Assembly: GCA_902599575.1 (NCBI GenBank)
Contig: CACKFS010000001.1
Location: 110,545 to 163,770, forward strand
Direction: 5' to 3'
DNA from: an uncultured Pelagibacteraceae bacterium
GTDB taxonomy: Bacteria; Pseudomonadota; Alphaproteobacteria; Pelagibacterales; Pelagibacteraceae
DNA: 53,226 bases
Shown: positions 17,680-26,321 of the stretch, piece by piece
Layout: each line of letters opens with the position of its first letter
Numbering within the stretch: position 1 is the stretch's first letter
Notes under the pieces: model-generated
What the model saw: the letters and a program-made list of their open reading frames with translations, nothing else
Told to the model about the DNA's origin: nothing
Database searches by the model: none
Position numbers and translations under genes: made by a program

Positions 17680-18345
17680 ATGATGAGATTCAAAGAAAAT
17701 AATTATAATAAGATATTTGTCGGGATTTCAAATTTTATTAGAATTATTTGTGGTGGAGATAGACTTAAGAGAATCACTGACATAATTGAGAAACTATTAA
17801 GAAAAATTTCTAGAGAAAATAGCAAGAAATTAACGATACTGGATTTTGGATGTGGCTCAATGGAGATTTCAAAAAAATTGCAAAATAAAAAATATATTAA
17901 ACAAATTATAGGCTCTGATATTTTTAAGCATAAATTTAAAACAAAAAAAATGGCTTATTTAGAAAATGATAAATTATTTAAAAGTAATAAAAAATTTGAT
18001 GTAATATTTGTAATCGATGTACTCCATCATATTGGAGTTGAAGACGCTCACAAAGTTATAAAAAAATTATACAGACATTCAAATAAAATAATTATTAAAG
18101 ATCATTTTGAACATGGTTTACTCTCAAGATCTCTTTTAAGGTTTGTTGATTTTTACGCTAATTATGGATATGGGGTTAATGTTCCCGATAAATATTTTAA
18201 TAAAAAAATGTGGAAAAAAACTATTTTAAAATCTAAATCAAAGGAATTGTTCCACAAAGAAAATTTTCAGCAACACGATGGACTATTCAATATTATATTG
18301 AATAAAAAACATCATTTTGTATCTATATTAAAGGCTGATGAATAA
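17680..18345 (+). CDS. Class I SAM-dependent methyltransferase
   Basis: The 221-aa product has motif I ILDFGCGSMEISKKL near residue 53, an acidic strand end IGSDIF, and FDVIFVIDVLHHIG (motif IV region), as in methyltransferase-11/23 proteins. The substrate is unknown, but the position next to a GT2 gene and a multispanning membrane protein suggests a sugar or lipid-linked intermediate. Its stop overlaps the next start by 8 bp, so the two are co-translated. Confidence 0.8.
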   Translation: MMRFKENNYNKIFVGISNFIRIICGGDRLKRITDIIEKLLRKISRENSKKLTILDFGCGSMEISKKLQNKKYIKQIIGSDIFKHKFKTKKMAYLENDKLFKSNKKFDVIFVIDVLHHIGVEDAHKVIKKLYRHSNKIIIKDHFEHGLLSRSLLRFVDFYANYGYGVNVPDKYFNKKMWKKTILKSKSKELFHKENFQQHDGLFNIILNKKHHFVSILKADE

Positions 18346-19585
18346 TACTTCAAAAATTAATGTATTAGGTTTGGTATTTTTTGTTAGCATAATATTTTCA
18401 TATATTATTTCTGAAGATACTTTGGGTGGTGCGAGGCATGATTTTATATTTCATGAGAGGCTAATCGTCTCATTTGCAAATGACTTTTTTTATACTTTTA
18501 ATAATTATGGTGATGGAGATCTTTTCACAAGAAATTCACCTATTTTTTATATTATACTCTCTTTTTTATTTAAATTAGGTATCGAATTGGAAAGTATTAG
18601 ATATCTAAATTTAGTTGCTGCACCACTTATTATTTATTCATTCCACCAGTGTCTTAAAATTAAATTTAATAATGTAAATGATATTTATTTAAAAATTTTT
18701 TCTTTCATAATTTTTTTATCACCAACTGTAAGAAGCTTAATAATATGGCCGTACCCGATTTTATATGCATTCATATTATTTCTAGTATCAATTAAATTCT
18801 ATTTGAAATTTTTAAAAGATAATAACAGCAAACTAGCAAACGCACTAAAGAGCACACTATATTTAGCTTTATCAGCATATATAACTCCAAATTTTAGTGT
18901 GTTTGGAATCTTTTTAATTTATAAATTTTATTTAGAATTTAAATTATCTAAAAGCCTAAATTACATAATTGCACTTAACTTCTTTTTAGCATTGCCTGCA
19001 ATTATATATTATTACACGTTTGATTTTTATTTTTTTAAACATACAGTATATGATGTTAGTAACTTAATAAAATTTAATTTTTTTAATAAAATTGTCATAA
19101 TAACATCCTTGTTATTTTTTTATTTTTTACCTTTCTTAAAAAAAGATAGTTTTCAAAAACTCATTCAAGAATTGCTGAATATTAAAAAAAATTATATACT
19201 TTACTTTTTAGTATTAATTTGTGTATATGCTTTTAATTATCCACCAGGGTTTGGCGGAGGTGTATTTTATCATATATCATCTACTCTACTTTCTAATAAT
19301 TATTTGTTATTTTCAGTTTTCTTTTTGTCCATATTTCTTTTTAAGTCAGCTAAATTGATTAACCTTGATAATATTATAATTTTTGTATGTTTGATTTTAT
19401 ATAACTTACAAATTTCAATTTATCATAAATATTTCGACCCTTTAATATTGTTTGTTTATTTATTTTTATTTTCTTTTAATAAAGATAATATGAAAACCAA
19501 AATTAAAGACTTAATAAAAAAATATTACTACCTATATTTAATTTTTTTAGGAATGAGTATTTACAAAGTTACATTTTTAACTTGA
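18338..19585 (+). CDS. Multispanning membrane protein, possibly GT-C glycosyltransferase-like
   Basis: A 415-aa protein with about 10-11 hydrophobic segments spread over the whole length. After the first one there is a loop, GGARHDFIFHERLIVSFAND, with His and acidic residues just outside the membrane, the arrangement seen in GT-C enzymes that use polyprenyl-linked sugars. No family can be named from sequence alone; a flippase or polymerase is possible. Very rich in Phe, Ile and Asn. It overlaps the methyltransferase gene by 8 bp and the convergent oxidoreductase gene by 9 bp. Confidence 0.6.
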   Translation: MNNTSKINVLGLVFFVSIIFSYIISEDTLGGARHDFIFHERLIVSFANDFFYTFNNYGDGDLFTRNSPIFYIILSFLFKLGIELESIRYLNLVAAPLIIYSFHQCLKIKFNNVNDIYLKIFSFIIFLSPTVRSLIIWPYPILYAFILFLVSIKFYLKFLKDNNSKLANALKSTLYLALSAYITPNFSVFGIFLIYKFYLEFKLSKSLNYIIALNFFLALPAIIYYYTFDFYFFKHTVYDVSNLIKFNFFNKIVIITSLLFFYFLPFLKKDSFQKLIQELLNIKKNYILYFLVLICVYAFNYPPGFGGGVFYHISSTLLSNNYLLFSVFFLSIFLFKSAKLINLDNIIIFVCLILYNLQISIYHKYFDPLILFVYLFLFSFNKDNMKTKIKDLIKKYYYLYLIFLGMSIYKVTFLT

Positions 19586-20554
19586 GGATATTTTGTTAAA
19601 CAAATCTTCAGCACTTAGCCATCCATTCTCAAGTCTTGGTCCCCCAAACCAATCAGCACAAATTCCTAACTTTAGCTTTTTATCCCAATAACTATTAATT
19701 TTTAGAGGGTTCGAATTGGAGGAGTATTTCCAACCGTGAATATGTGTGAAATATATTTTTTTTATTTTTACTTTAGTTAATTTTTTAAATTTATTAATCA
19801 ACACGTTTGTATAAAACTTTTTTTTATTTTTATAATTATCAGTATGTTTTTTTCCATATTCATAAGTGCTTTGAAGGACCCATAAATCCTTATCACATTT
19901 GAACCTTTTCTTTGAATTTTCATTTGAAACCCAGCCTAAAATATTATCATTAGTAAAAAAACTACTCACATTGCTACCAGTTTTATTAGTCATCATTAAT
20001 ACAGTCAGACTTGAATTCATATTAACTTTATTTTTAAAAAGTTTTGTTTTTACAAACTTTGATACTAGTTTTTTTACTTGTGGAAATGGAGCAGTAATAA
20101 TTAGATTTTTTGTATAAATATCTGTATTATCTTTAAATCTAAGAAACCAACAATTTTTTTGTCTTTGTATTTCAAATAGTTCTGATTGGAATTTACAATT
20201 TACACTTTTTAATAAATGTTTGCAAATATCGTTGTTGCCTCTTGTTCCTATTAATTTTACGTGTTTCTTGTCTCTTTTTACTTTTTCATTTAAAAATTGA
20301 TGATTGCCTTTCCAATGTTTTAAAACTCTTTTTTTAATAAGTTTATTAGCAAAAGATTTAAATTCTCTAGATCTTGGTGATAGATATTGAAGACCATGAT
20401 CAAAACCTATCTTGCCTTTAAATCTTTTAAAAGAACTCCTCCCACCAACTCCTTTGGCTTTTTCAAAAACTCTAACAGAATATTTTTTGTTTAATTTATT
20501 AGATATAGTGGCGCCTGATATTCCTGATCCTATTACAGCAAAATCAATCATCAA
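19577..20554 (-). CDS. Renalase-like FAD-dependent oxidoreductase
   Basis: The 325-aa product starts MMIDFAVIGSGISGATISNK, with the FAD-binding GSGISG at 8-13, then VRVFEKAKGVGGRSS (the GG motif), and DHGLQYLSPRS. The C-terminal end LKLGICADWFGGPRLENGWL matches the renalase/amine-oxidase family, where the flavin-binding ends in G-D-W. These enzymes oxidise small reduced nicotinamide or amine substrates; the substrate is open. It lies just downstream of the adenosine kinase gene on the same strand (9-bp gap). Confidence 0.82.
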   Translation of the reverse strand: MMIDFAVIGSGISGATISNKLNKKYSVRVFEKAKGVGGRSSFKRFKGKIGFDHGLQYLSPRSREFKSFANKLIKKRVLKHWKGNHQFLNEKVKRDKKHVKLIGTRGNNDICKHLLKSVNCKFQSELFEIQRQKNCWFLRFKDNTDIYTKNLIITAPFPQVKKLVSKFVKTKLFKNKVNMNSSLTVLMMTNKTGSNVSSFFTNDNILGWVSNENSKKRFKCDKDLWVLQSTYEYGKKHTDNYKNKKKFYTNVLINKFKKLTKVKIKKIYFTHIHGWKYSSNSNPLKINSYWDKKLKLGICADWFGGPRLENGWLSAEDLFNKISSS

Positions 20555-20563
20555 GACTAATTG

Positions 20564-21493
20564 TTAAATTCTTGCACCAATTTGTTGAATAACTTTACTT
20601 GACATTTCAGTGCCTTTTTCTAAGCATTCTTTTTGAGATAAACCGTTTACATGACCATGTAAAAACCCCGCAGCGAATAGATCTCCGGCACCAGTTAGAT
20701 CAACTATTTTAAGATTTTTTTGAATACCACATTCTGTAACTTCATCACCATTAATTGAGACTGCACCTTTTTCACCTCTTGTGATAACCAATAATTTTTT
20801 GAGATCTTTTCCAAAATTAATTACATCATCAAAATTTTTAGTATCTATTAAAGACATAATTTCTTGTTCATTAGCAAACGTTATATCTAATTTGTTTTTG
20901 ACTAAATTTAGAAAATGAGGTTTATGTCTATCAACACAAAATTGATCTGATAAAGACATTGCAACTTTATTAGCATTATTTATTGCTTTTTCAAAAGCCT
21001 TTTTAGGATCTCCCTCATCCCATAGATATCCCTCTAAGAGAATAATTTCACTTTGTTTTATGGCATTTATATCTACATCATTCTCGTTAATTTTGCCTGC
21101 TGTTCCAAGAAAAGTACACATTGTTCTTTCCGAGTCTGGTGTTACTAAAATTAAACAAGTACCTGTTGGTAATTCCTCCTCTTTTTTTGAGTAAAAATAT
21201 TGAACATTTTCTTTTTTAAGTCCTTCTTCATATTTTCCACCTAATTCATCATCACTCACTTTACCAATAAAACCAACTTTATTTTTAAGTTGAGAAAGAC
21301 CAACAATCGAATTTGCAACAGAGCCACCTGAAACAGTTTTTTCAATTTTTAAATTAGATAATAACTGTTTAAATTCATTTTCTTCAAAAATAAGCTTCAT
21401 CGTGCTTTTAGTAAGACCATTTTTTTGAATAAAACCCTCTTCAACTTTGCAAATTACATCTACAATTGCGTTACCTATACCTAATATTTTCAT
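20564..21493 (-). CDS. PfkB-family kinase, probable adenosine kinase
   Basis: The frame is open to 21601, but the start is set at the ATG 21491-21493, giving MKILGIGNAIVDVICKVEEG, the normal beginning of alphaproteobacterial adenosine kinases, one base after the nth stop. The product is 309 aa. It has KTVSGGSVANSIVGLSQL near residue 55, and the C-terminal signature DLTGAGDLFAAGFLHG with the catalytic Asp. Adenosine kinase returns adenosine to AMP, useful after SAH breakdown. Other sugars as substrate cannot be excluded. Confidence 0.85.
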   Translation of the reverse strand: MKILGIGNAIVDVICKVEEGFIQKNGLTKSTMKLIFEENEFKQLLSNLKIEKTVSGGSVANSIVGLSQLKNKVGFIGKVSDDELGGKYEEGLKKENVQYFYSKKEEELPTGTCLILVTPDSERTMCTFLGTAGKINENDVDINAIKQSEIILLEGYLWDEGDPKKAFEKAINNANKVAMSLSDQFCVDRHKPHFLNLVKNKLDITFANEQEIMSLIDTKNFDDVINFGKDLKKLLVITRGEKGAVSINGDEVTECGIQKNLKIVDLTGAGDLFAAGFLHGHVNGLSQKECLEKGTEMSSKVIQQIGARI

Positions 21494-21494
21494 G

Positions 21495-22163
21495 CTAAGC
21501 CTTTTTAGTTTTAATTGGTTTTTTTCTGTTAGGATAACAACTCGTGCAAATTTTACAAGAAATACCGTAACAATCGCGAGCTTTACAGTATTCTCGACCA
21601 TAAAAAATAATCTGTAAATGAAGTTTGTTCCAATATTTTTTTGGAAATAAACTTTTTAGATCCTTTTCGGTCTGTACAACATTTTTACCATTTGTTAATC
21701 CCCATCTTTGAGCGAGCCGATGAATATGAGTATCAACTGGGAAAGCAGGGTAACCAAAACCTTGAGACATAACTACACTTGCAGTTTTATGACCCACTCC
21801 AGGAAGCTCTTCTAATTGTTCAAACGTACTTGGAACTTTACTATTATATTTTTCTACTAAAGTTTTAGACAAGTGATAGATGCTTTTAGCTTTGATTCTA
21901 AATATACCTATTCTTTTTATTAATCTCTCAATTTTTTTTCTTCCTAGTCTGACAAAATGAATTGGCTTGAAGTATTTCGGGTAAATATCTTTTGTTACAT
22001 TATTAACATTCACATCTGTACATTGTGCAGATAAAAGAACAGAAATTAACAGAGTGTATACATTTCTGCTTTCAAGAGGAACGTTAATACGTGGATAAGT
22101 TTTATTAAGTATTTTCAATACTATCTTAGCTCTTTTGATTTTATCAGCACGATTTGAACTCAT
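21495..22163 (-). CDS. nth: Endonuclease III
   Basis: DNA glycosylase/AP lyase for oxidised pyrimidines. The frame is open to 22220, but the ATG at 22161-22163 fits better: it overlaps the dapB stop by one base (TAATG) and gives 222 aa, close to E. coli Nth (211). It has the HhH LPGVGHKTASVV with the catalytic Lys, and VDTHIHRLAQRWGL with the catalytic Asp. The C-terminal cluster region reads CKARDCYGISCKICTSC, whose spacing differs from the usual C-x6-C-x2-C-x5-C, so the iron-sulfur ligands are uncertain. Confidence 0.93.
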   Translation of the reverse strand: MSSNRADKIKRAKIVLKILNKTYPRINVPLESRNVYTLLISVLLSAQCTDVNVNNVTKDIYPKYFKPIHFVRLGRKKIERLIKRIGIFRIKAKSIYHLSKTLVEKYNSKVPSTFEQLEELPGVGHKTASVVMSQGFGYPAFPVDTHIHRLAQRWGLTNGKNVVQTEKDLKSLFPKKYWNKLHLQIIFYGREYCKARDCYGISCKICTSCYPNRKKPIKTKKA

Positions 22164-22936
22164 TAAAAGTTCAATAGATCTCTCATCGAATAAAGACCTG
22201 GCTTTTTCCTCATTAACCATTTAGCAGCCATTAAAGCACCCTCCGAGTATAAAGCTCTATCAAAAGCCTCATGATTTAATGTAATAATTTCTTTACCACT
22301 TGAAAATTTAACCTCGTGTTCTCCAATAACTTCACCTTTTCTTATTGAATTGAAATTAATTTTTTTTCCATAGGGAAACGATTTTTTATTAAAATATTTT
22401 TTTCCAATTAATCTATTAAGATCTTTATTTTTTCCTGTAGCAATACCCTTGCCTAACATTAAAGCTGTACCAGAGGGATGATCTTTTTTATGCTTGTGGT
22501 GAACCTCAAAAACTTTACTTAGAAAATTGCTTCCAAGAGATTTAGATGCAATTTCTGTTAAATACATTAATAAATTAATACCTAAACTCATGTTTCCTGC
22601 TTTTAATATCGGGATTTTTTTAGAGAATTGTTTAATCAACTTTTCTTGTTTGCTATTGAAACCAGTAGTTCCAATTACTACTTTTTTTTTTAGTTTTGAA
22701 GCAATATCAAGCACTTCGAGAGTGCATTTAGGTACTGTAAAGTCAATTATAACATTGGTATTTTTAAATGATTTTGCACTATTAAACTCGGGTATTATTT
22801 TTTTTATTTTTTTATTAATTACATAATTTTCTGTTAGGGAAACTAATTTAAAATCTTTATGTTTATGGGATGATTTTATTAATTGCTTACCCATTCTTCC
22901 AGTGCATCCTGTAATAGTTAATTTAATTTTACTCAT
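22163..22936 (-). CDS. dapB: 4-hydroxy-tetrahydrodipicolinate reductase
   Basis: NAD(P)H-dependent step of lysine and meso-diaminopimelate synthesis. The 257-aa product has GCTGRMG at 10-16 (nucleotide loop), VIGTTGFN, GNMSLGINLL, and the substrate/catalytic block EVHHKHKKDHPSGTA. The NHEAFDRALYSEGAL segment near the C-terminus is also typical. It is first in a run dapB-nth-adenosine kinase-oxidoreductase on the minus strand. Confidence 0.96.
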   Translation of the reverse strand: MSKIKLTITGCTGRMGKQLIKSSHKHKDFKLVSLTENYVINKKIKKIIPEFNSAKSFKNTNVIIDFTVPKCTLEVLDIASKLKKKVVIGTTGFNSKQEKLIKQFSKKIPILKAGNMSLGINLLMYLTEIASKSLGSNFLSKVFEVHHKHKKDHPSGTALMLGKGIATGKNKDLNRLIGKKYFNKKSFPYGKKINFNSIRKGEVIGEHEVKFSSGKEIITLNHEAFDRALYSEGALMAAKWLMRKKPGLYSMRDLLNF

Positions 22937-22978
22937 CCTAAATAGTATATCTTTTTTTTGGTCTAGTCTTTATTGAAT

Positions 22979-23779
22979 TTAATAATAATTATTTAATTCC
23001 TTCATTAGTTTAGTATATAATTTATTTTTTTTTAAATTATCTTTTTGTTGTTTATTCATAACTATATCGGCCTCAATACTTTTTTTAAATATTTCATGAG
23101 ACTCTATGCCTTTCTTGTTGCCAGTTAGCATAACATTTCTCATATTTTTTGTATATTCATCGGTGTATTCAATTTTTAAAATTTCACACATTTGTTTTAA
23201 TACGTCATTAGGCTTATTGAAAAAATCTTCATATTTAAAAATCCTGTCTTTGGATGCTGAAAGAAAAAAATTTCTATAGGCATTTAAGAAAAAATCTAGG
23301 TCATAATTATTTTTAAAAAATGGTAAATTTTTATAACAACTTATCAAAGTCTCTATTGGACTCCTTAATATAAAAACATTTAATATTTTAAATTTTTTTT
23401 CTAAAATTTTAAGGAGCATATTTCTATTTGTTGGTTCCGTATAAGGTTTTCCGAAAAAATCGACAAAACTCCAATCTCTTATAATTAAATATTTGTTTGA
23501 AGATAAAACTTTTTCAATTATAAAATCAATTTTACTTTCAAAATCTTTATTATCATTTTTATAATTTTTATATTCTTCATCCGTCATAAGATTATTCCAC
23601 TTGTAAGCTTGATAAATTGGGTCCCCTATAAAAGAATTTTTATTCATTTTATCTCTAATTTCTTGACCTCTAGGATGTATCTCACTTAATAATACAACGT
23701 TTTTTTGGGCACCCAAACATTTCGATATTATGGTCCCTCCGGTTTTTGGTAGATTGTGAACAAGCCTTAAAATTTTCAT
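22979..23779 (-). CDS. Sulfotransferase-like P-loop protein
   Basis: The 266-aa product opens MKILRLVHNLPKTGGTIISK, where PKTGGT is the phosphosulfate-binding loop of sulfotransferases, and has FILRSPIETLISCYKNL near 137-153 for the 3'-phosphate site, then RIFKYEDFF. The acceptor is unknown. It differs from the left-edge sulfotransferase in its loop (PKTGGT versus YPKSGNTW). Upstream lies a perfect Fur-type palindrome 46 bp before its start, so it may be iron-regulated. Confidence 0.75.
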   Translation of the reverse strand: MKILRLVHNLPKTGGTIISKCLGAQKNVVLLSEIHPRGQEIRDKMNKNSFIGDPIYQAYKWNNLMTDEEYKNYKNDNKDFESKIDFIIEKVLSSNKYLIIRDWSFVDFFGKPYTEPTNRNMLLKILEKKFKILNVFILRSPIETLISCYKNLPFFKNNYDLDFFLNAYRNFFLSASKDRIFKYEDFFNKPNDVLKQMCEILKIEYTDEYTKNMRNVMLTGNKKGIESHEIFKKSIEADIVMNKQQKDNLKKNKLYTKLMKELNNYY

Positions 23780-23825
23780 TAATTAAATTTTTGAAATTAA
23801 ATTGAATATATAAACTTTAATTTAT

Positions 23826-23840
23826 TGATAATGATTATCA
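23826..23840. promoter_or_regulatory. Fur-type box 1 (perfect 7-1-7 palindrome)
   Basis: TGATAATGATTATCA is a perfect 7-1-7 inverted repeat equal to the classical Fur recognition unit. It lies 46 bp upstream of the sulfotransferase start on the minus strand, in the right place to block that promoter. A fur gene is present in the same window at 40122. Confidence 0.75.
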
Positions 23841-23885
23841 TTCATAAAGTATTTTTTAAAGCGATGTTTTTAAAAGGTTTTTTTT

Positions 23886-23900
23886 TGATAATGATAATCA
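23886..23900. promoter_or_regulatory. Fur-type box 2 (7-1-7, one mismatch)
   Basis: TGATAATGATAATCA matches the Fur 7-1-7 unit with one base breaking the symmetry. It is exactly 60 bp centre to centre from box 1 and 52 bp upstream of the ATG of the 59-aa Cys-rich protein. Confidence 0.7.
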
Positions 23901-23952
23901 ATATTATACGTTATTTCTTGAATAATATTTTTTATTTTCTTATTTTAATTAT

Positions 23953-24132
23953 ATGCAAACACAAAAATTTAGTTGTAAAAAGTGCGGATTAACAATTTCA
24001 TCTGTATGTTCTAAATGCGATAGAGTTGTTGATGTAAAACTGCTTGATAGTGGTTGTTTAGTTCAAGTAACTAAATGCGGTGACTGTTCAAGTGTTCCAG
24101 TAATAAAAGATATCTGCACTGAAAATAATTAA
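23953..24132 (+). CDS. Small Cys-rich (zinc-ribbon-like) protein, 59 aa
   Basis: ATG at 23953 opens a 59-codon frame starting MQTQKFSCKKCGLTISSVCS. Eight Cys lie at 8, 11, 19, 22, 35, 42, 45 and 55, giving three CxxC pairs (8/11, 19/22, 42/45), as in zinc ribbons or rubredoxin-like knuckles. It has no signal peptide. The Fur-type box 52 bp upstream suggests control by iron or another metal. I know no named family. It could store or bind iron or zinc, or be a small protein-interaction module. The organised Cys pattern makes a chance frame unlikely. Confidence 0.75.
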   Translation: MQTQKFSCKKCGLTISSVCSKCDRVVDVKLLDSGCLVQVTKCGDCSSVPVIKDICTENN

Positions 24133-24139
24133 TTATTAT

Positions 24140-24307
24140 TTATAATATAAAATATATAAATATTAATATTATAGCTATCACTATAATCCATATTGATAGG
24201 TTTTTAATCAATATCTTCAGGTTATAATTAGTTTGTATAAAACCGGGTAAAACAAGTATAAGCACACCTATTAATGCTATCACTGGGACAATTACTTCGA
24301 GACTCAT
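24140..24307 (-). CDS. Small two-segment membrane protein (55 aa)
   Basis: ATG at 24305-24307 overlaps the FkbM gene stop (ATGA) and reads MSLEVIVPVIALIGVLILVL, with a polar middle (QTNYNLKILIKNLS) and a second hydrophobic run to the end. Two transmembrane segments at about 4-22 and 38-55. It ends 8 bp past the stop of the convergent Cys-rich gene. Function unknown. Two well-spaced segments plus the 4-bp coupling favour a real gene. Confidence 0.6.
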   Translation of the reverse strand: MSLEVIVPVIALIGVLILVLPGFIQTNYNLKILIKNLSIWIIVIAIILIFIYFIL

Positions 24308-25140
24308 AATTTTACTTTAATATTTTTATGGAACAAAAAAAAGTTTTGAGACTTATTTTGAAGTTTTTTAACAAAATCACTGATATTTGAAACCTTTTTT
24401 AAATTTTCATCGTAAAATACGTAATTAAGATCTTTTTTAATAAATTTTATTAGGATTTCTGAGCTATACCCAAACTCCCTGTACAAATATGGTGCAAACT
24501 CAAAATATATAAATGGTTTATATTTCATAATAGTTTTTTTTCCACTTTTAAATACATCTAGCTCGTGTCCATCTACATCAATCTTAATGAAGTCAACGCT
24601 TTTAAACTTTGAACAAATTTGATCAAGTTTTTTTGTTTTTAACGATGTTTTTTTTAAAATACCCAAATGAACCTTGTGCTTTTTTTCATTATTTAAAAAG
24701 TTCCAGGATGAATGAACTTCTCTAACTTTATTTTTCTTATTTGAAATAAATATATTTAATAAGTTGATTCTTTTTTTTAAAATCGGATTTAAACTTACAT
24801 TATTTTTTAACTTTGAAAATGCATAAATTGTTGGCTCTATAGAGACAATCAAAGAATTCTTAAACAACTTTGCTAGTGGAAGAGATACAGATCCTACATT
24901 TGCACCAATATCAATTATAATTTTTTTTTCATTAATATTTGTAATTTTGTTGATATTCGAAATAGATTCTTCATTCTTAATACCCAGAAAAATTCCTAAG
25001 TCTATGCCTTCCCTAAGATTAACATTATAATTAATATTATTCCTTTTAATTATCCTATTTTTATCTCCAAGGAATGCTACCAAAAAATTACTTATAAAGG
25101 CTGCACATTTGACTTTAAATTTTGTGGATAGTGATATCAT
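24304..25140 (-). CDS. FkbM-family methyltransferase
   Basis: SAM-dependent O-methyltransferase of the FkbM type, often acting on sugars or lipids. The 278-aa product has IIIDIGANVGSVSLPLAKLF (motif I with DIGANVG near residue 77), IVSIEPTIYAFSKLKNN, and VDFIKIDVDGHELDVFKSG, the typical IKIDVDGxE motif. It lies between the heat-shock genes and the sulfotransferase region, so it may belong to the same surface-glycan set. 28 bp from dnaJ. Confidence 0.87.
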   Translation of the reverse strand: MISLSTKFKVKCAAFISNFLVAFLGDKNRIIKRNNINYNVNLREGIDLGIFLGIKNEESISNINKITNINEKKIIIDIGANVGSVSLPLAKLFKNSLIVSIEPTIYAFSKLKNNVSLNPILKKRINLLNIFISNKKNKVREVHSSWNFLNNEKKHKVHLGILKKTSLKTKKLDQICSKFKSVDFIKIDVDGHELDVFKSGKKTIMKYKPFIYFEFAPYLYREFGYSSEILIKFIKKDLNYVFYDENLKKVSNISDFVKKLQNKSQNFFLFHKNIKVKL

Positions 25141-25168
25141 TTAAAAGTCAATATCTATTTTATTAGTC

Positions 25169-26293
25169 TTAATTTTTCCAGAAATTTTTTGCTTTTTGAA
25201 AAAACTTTTTTATACTTGGGTTGGACTTTTCATTTTCTATTTCTCTAAATTTTTCAAGAAGATCTTTTTGTTCTTTATTAAGATTAATAGGGACTTCAGT
25301 ATTTACTTGTACATATAAATCACCAACTCCGCCACTTCTCATTAAAGGCATTCCTTTACCCTTTAAACGAAATTGTTTACCACTTTGAGTTCCAGATGGA
25401 ATTTTGATTTTTGCTTTTCCTCCATCTATAGTTGGTATTTCTATTGACGCTCCTAGTGCCGCATCTGCAATAGATATTGGGCATTCAAAAAATAAATTTT
25501 CCTCACTTCTTTTAAATAAATCATGTGAATAAACATTAATAAAAAGATACAGATCGCCACTTGATGCACCTCTAGAACCAGCTTCACCTTTTCCGGCCAA
25601 TCTTATTCGGGTTCCATCATCTACACCTTTTGGAATTGTTACTGATAATCTTTTTGAAGCTTGTTTTTTTCCTTGTCCACTACAACTATTACAAGGATTA
25701 GTAATTTGTTCACCTGTACCTGAACATTGAGGACATGTTTGTTGAACAGTAAAAAAACCTTGGCTTGATCTTACTTGACCGTTACCACCACACATAGAGC
25801 ACGAACCAATATTGGTACCTGGTTTAGAACCACTACCATCACATGTCTCACATTTTTCAGAAGTTGAAAACTTTATATCTTGTTTTTTTCCAGTGTAAGC
25901 TTCTTCAAGCGAAATAGATAAATCATATCTTAAATCAGATCCTCTAAAATTTGATTTTCTACTTCTTCTTCCACCTCCACCAAAATCGCCAAAAAAATCT
26001 TCAAATATATCTGAGAAGTGGCTGGAAAAGTCAAAATTGCTAAAACCCCCTCTTCCTCCGCCTCCATTCTCAAATGCAGCATGTCCAAAATTATCATAAT
26101 TTTGTTTTCGCTCTGTATTTGATAAGACGTGGTACGCCTCTGATGCTTCTTTAAACTTTTCTTCAGAAGCTTTATCTCCTTTATTTTTATCTGGATGATG
26201 TTTAACAGCAAGTTTTCTATAAGCTGCCTTTATCTGATCTGCTGATGCTGATTTATTTACACCTAAGACTTCATAGTAATCTCTTTTTGCCAT
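25169..26293 (-). CDS. dnaJ: Chaperone DnaJ
   Basis: Hsp40 co-chaperone of DnaK. The 374-aa product has the J domain with HPD at 33-35, a Gly/Phe-rich linker at about 72-108, four zinc-binding repeats (CETCDGSG, CSMCGGNG, CPQCSGTG, CNSCSGQG) and C-terminal substrate-binding domains. Full length. It follows dnaK by 28 bp on the same strand. Confidence 0.98.
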   Translation of the reverse strand: MAKRDYYEVLGVNKSASADQIKAAYRKLAVKHHPDKNKGDKASEEKFKEASEAYHVLSNTERKQNYDNFGHAAFENGGGGRGGFSNFDFSSHFSDIFEDFFGDFGGGGRRSRKSNFRGSDLRYDLSISLEEAYTGKKQDIKFSTSEKCETCDGSGSKPGTNIGSCSMCGGNGQVRSSQGFFTVQQTCPQCSGTGEQITNPCNSCSGQGKKQASKRLSVTIPKGVDDGTRIRLAGKGEAGSRGASSGDLYLFINVYSHDLFKRSEENLFFECPISIADAALGASIEIPTIDGGKAKIKIPSGTQSGKQFRLKGKGMPLMRSGGVGDLYVQVNTEVPINLNKEQKDLLEKFREIENEKSNPSIKKFFQKAKNFWKN

Positions 26294-26321
26294 AACTAAT
26301 TAGACAAACAGTTGTTAGCTC

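Noticed and set aside
19700..19720. GGGTTCGAATTGG resembles a tRNA T-loop
   Set aside because: It lies inside the well-supported oxidoreductase gene, and no acceptor stem or anticodon arm can be drawn around it.
25930..26211. Glu-rich frame overlapping dnaJ
   Set aside because: It is the Gly/Phe linker of DnaJ read in another frame on the same strand.
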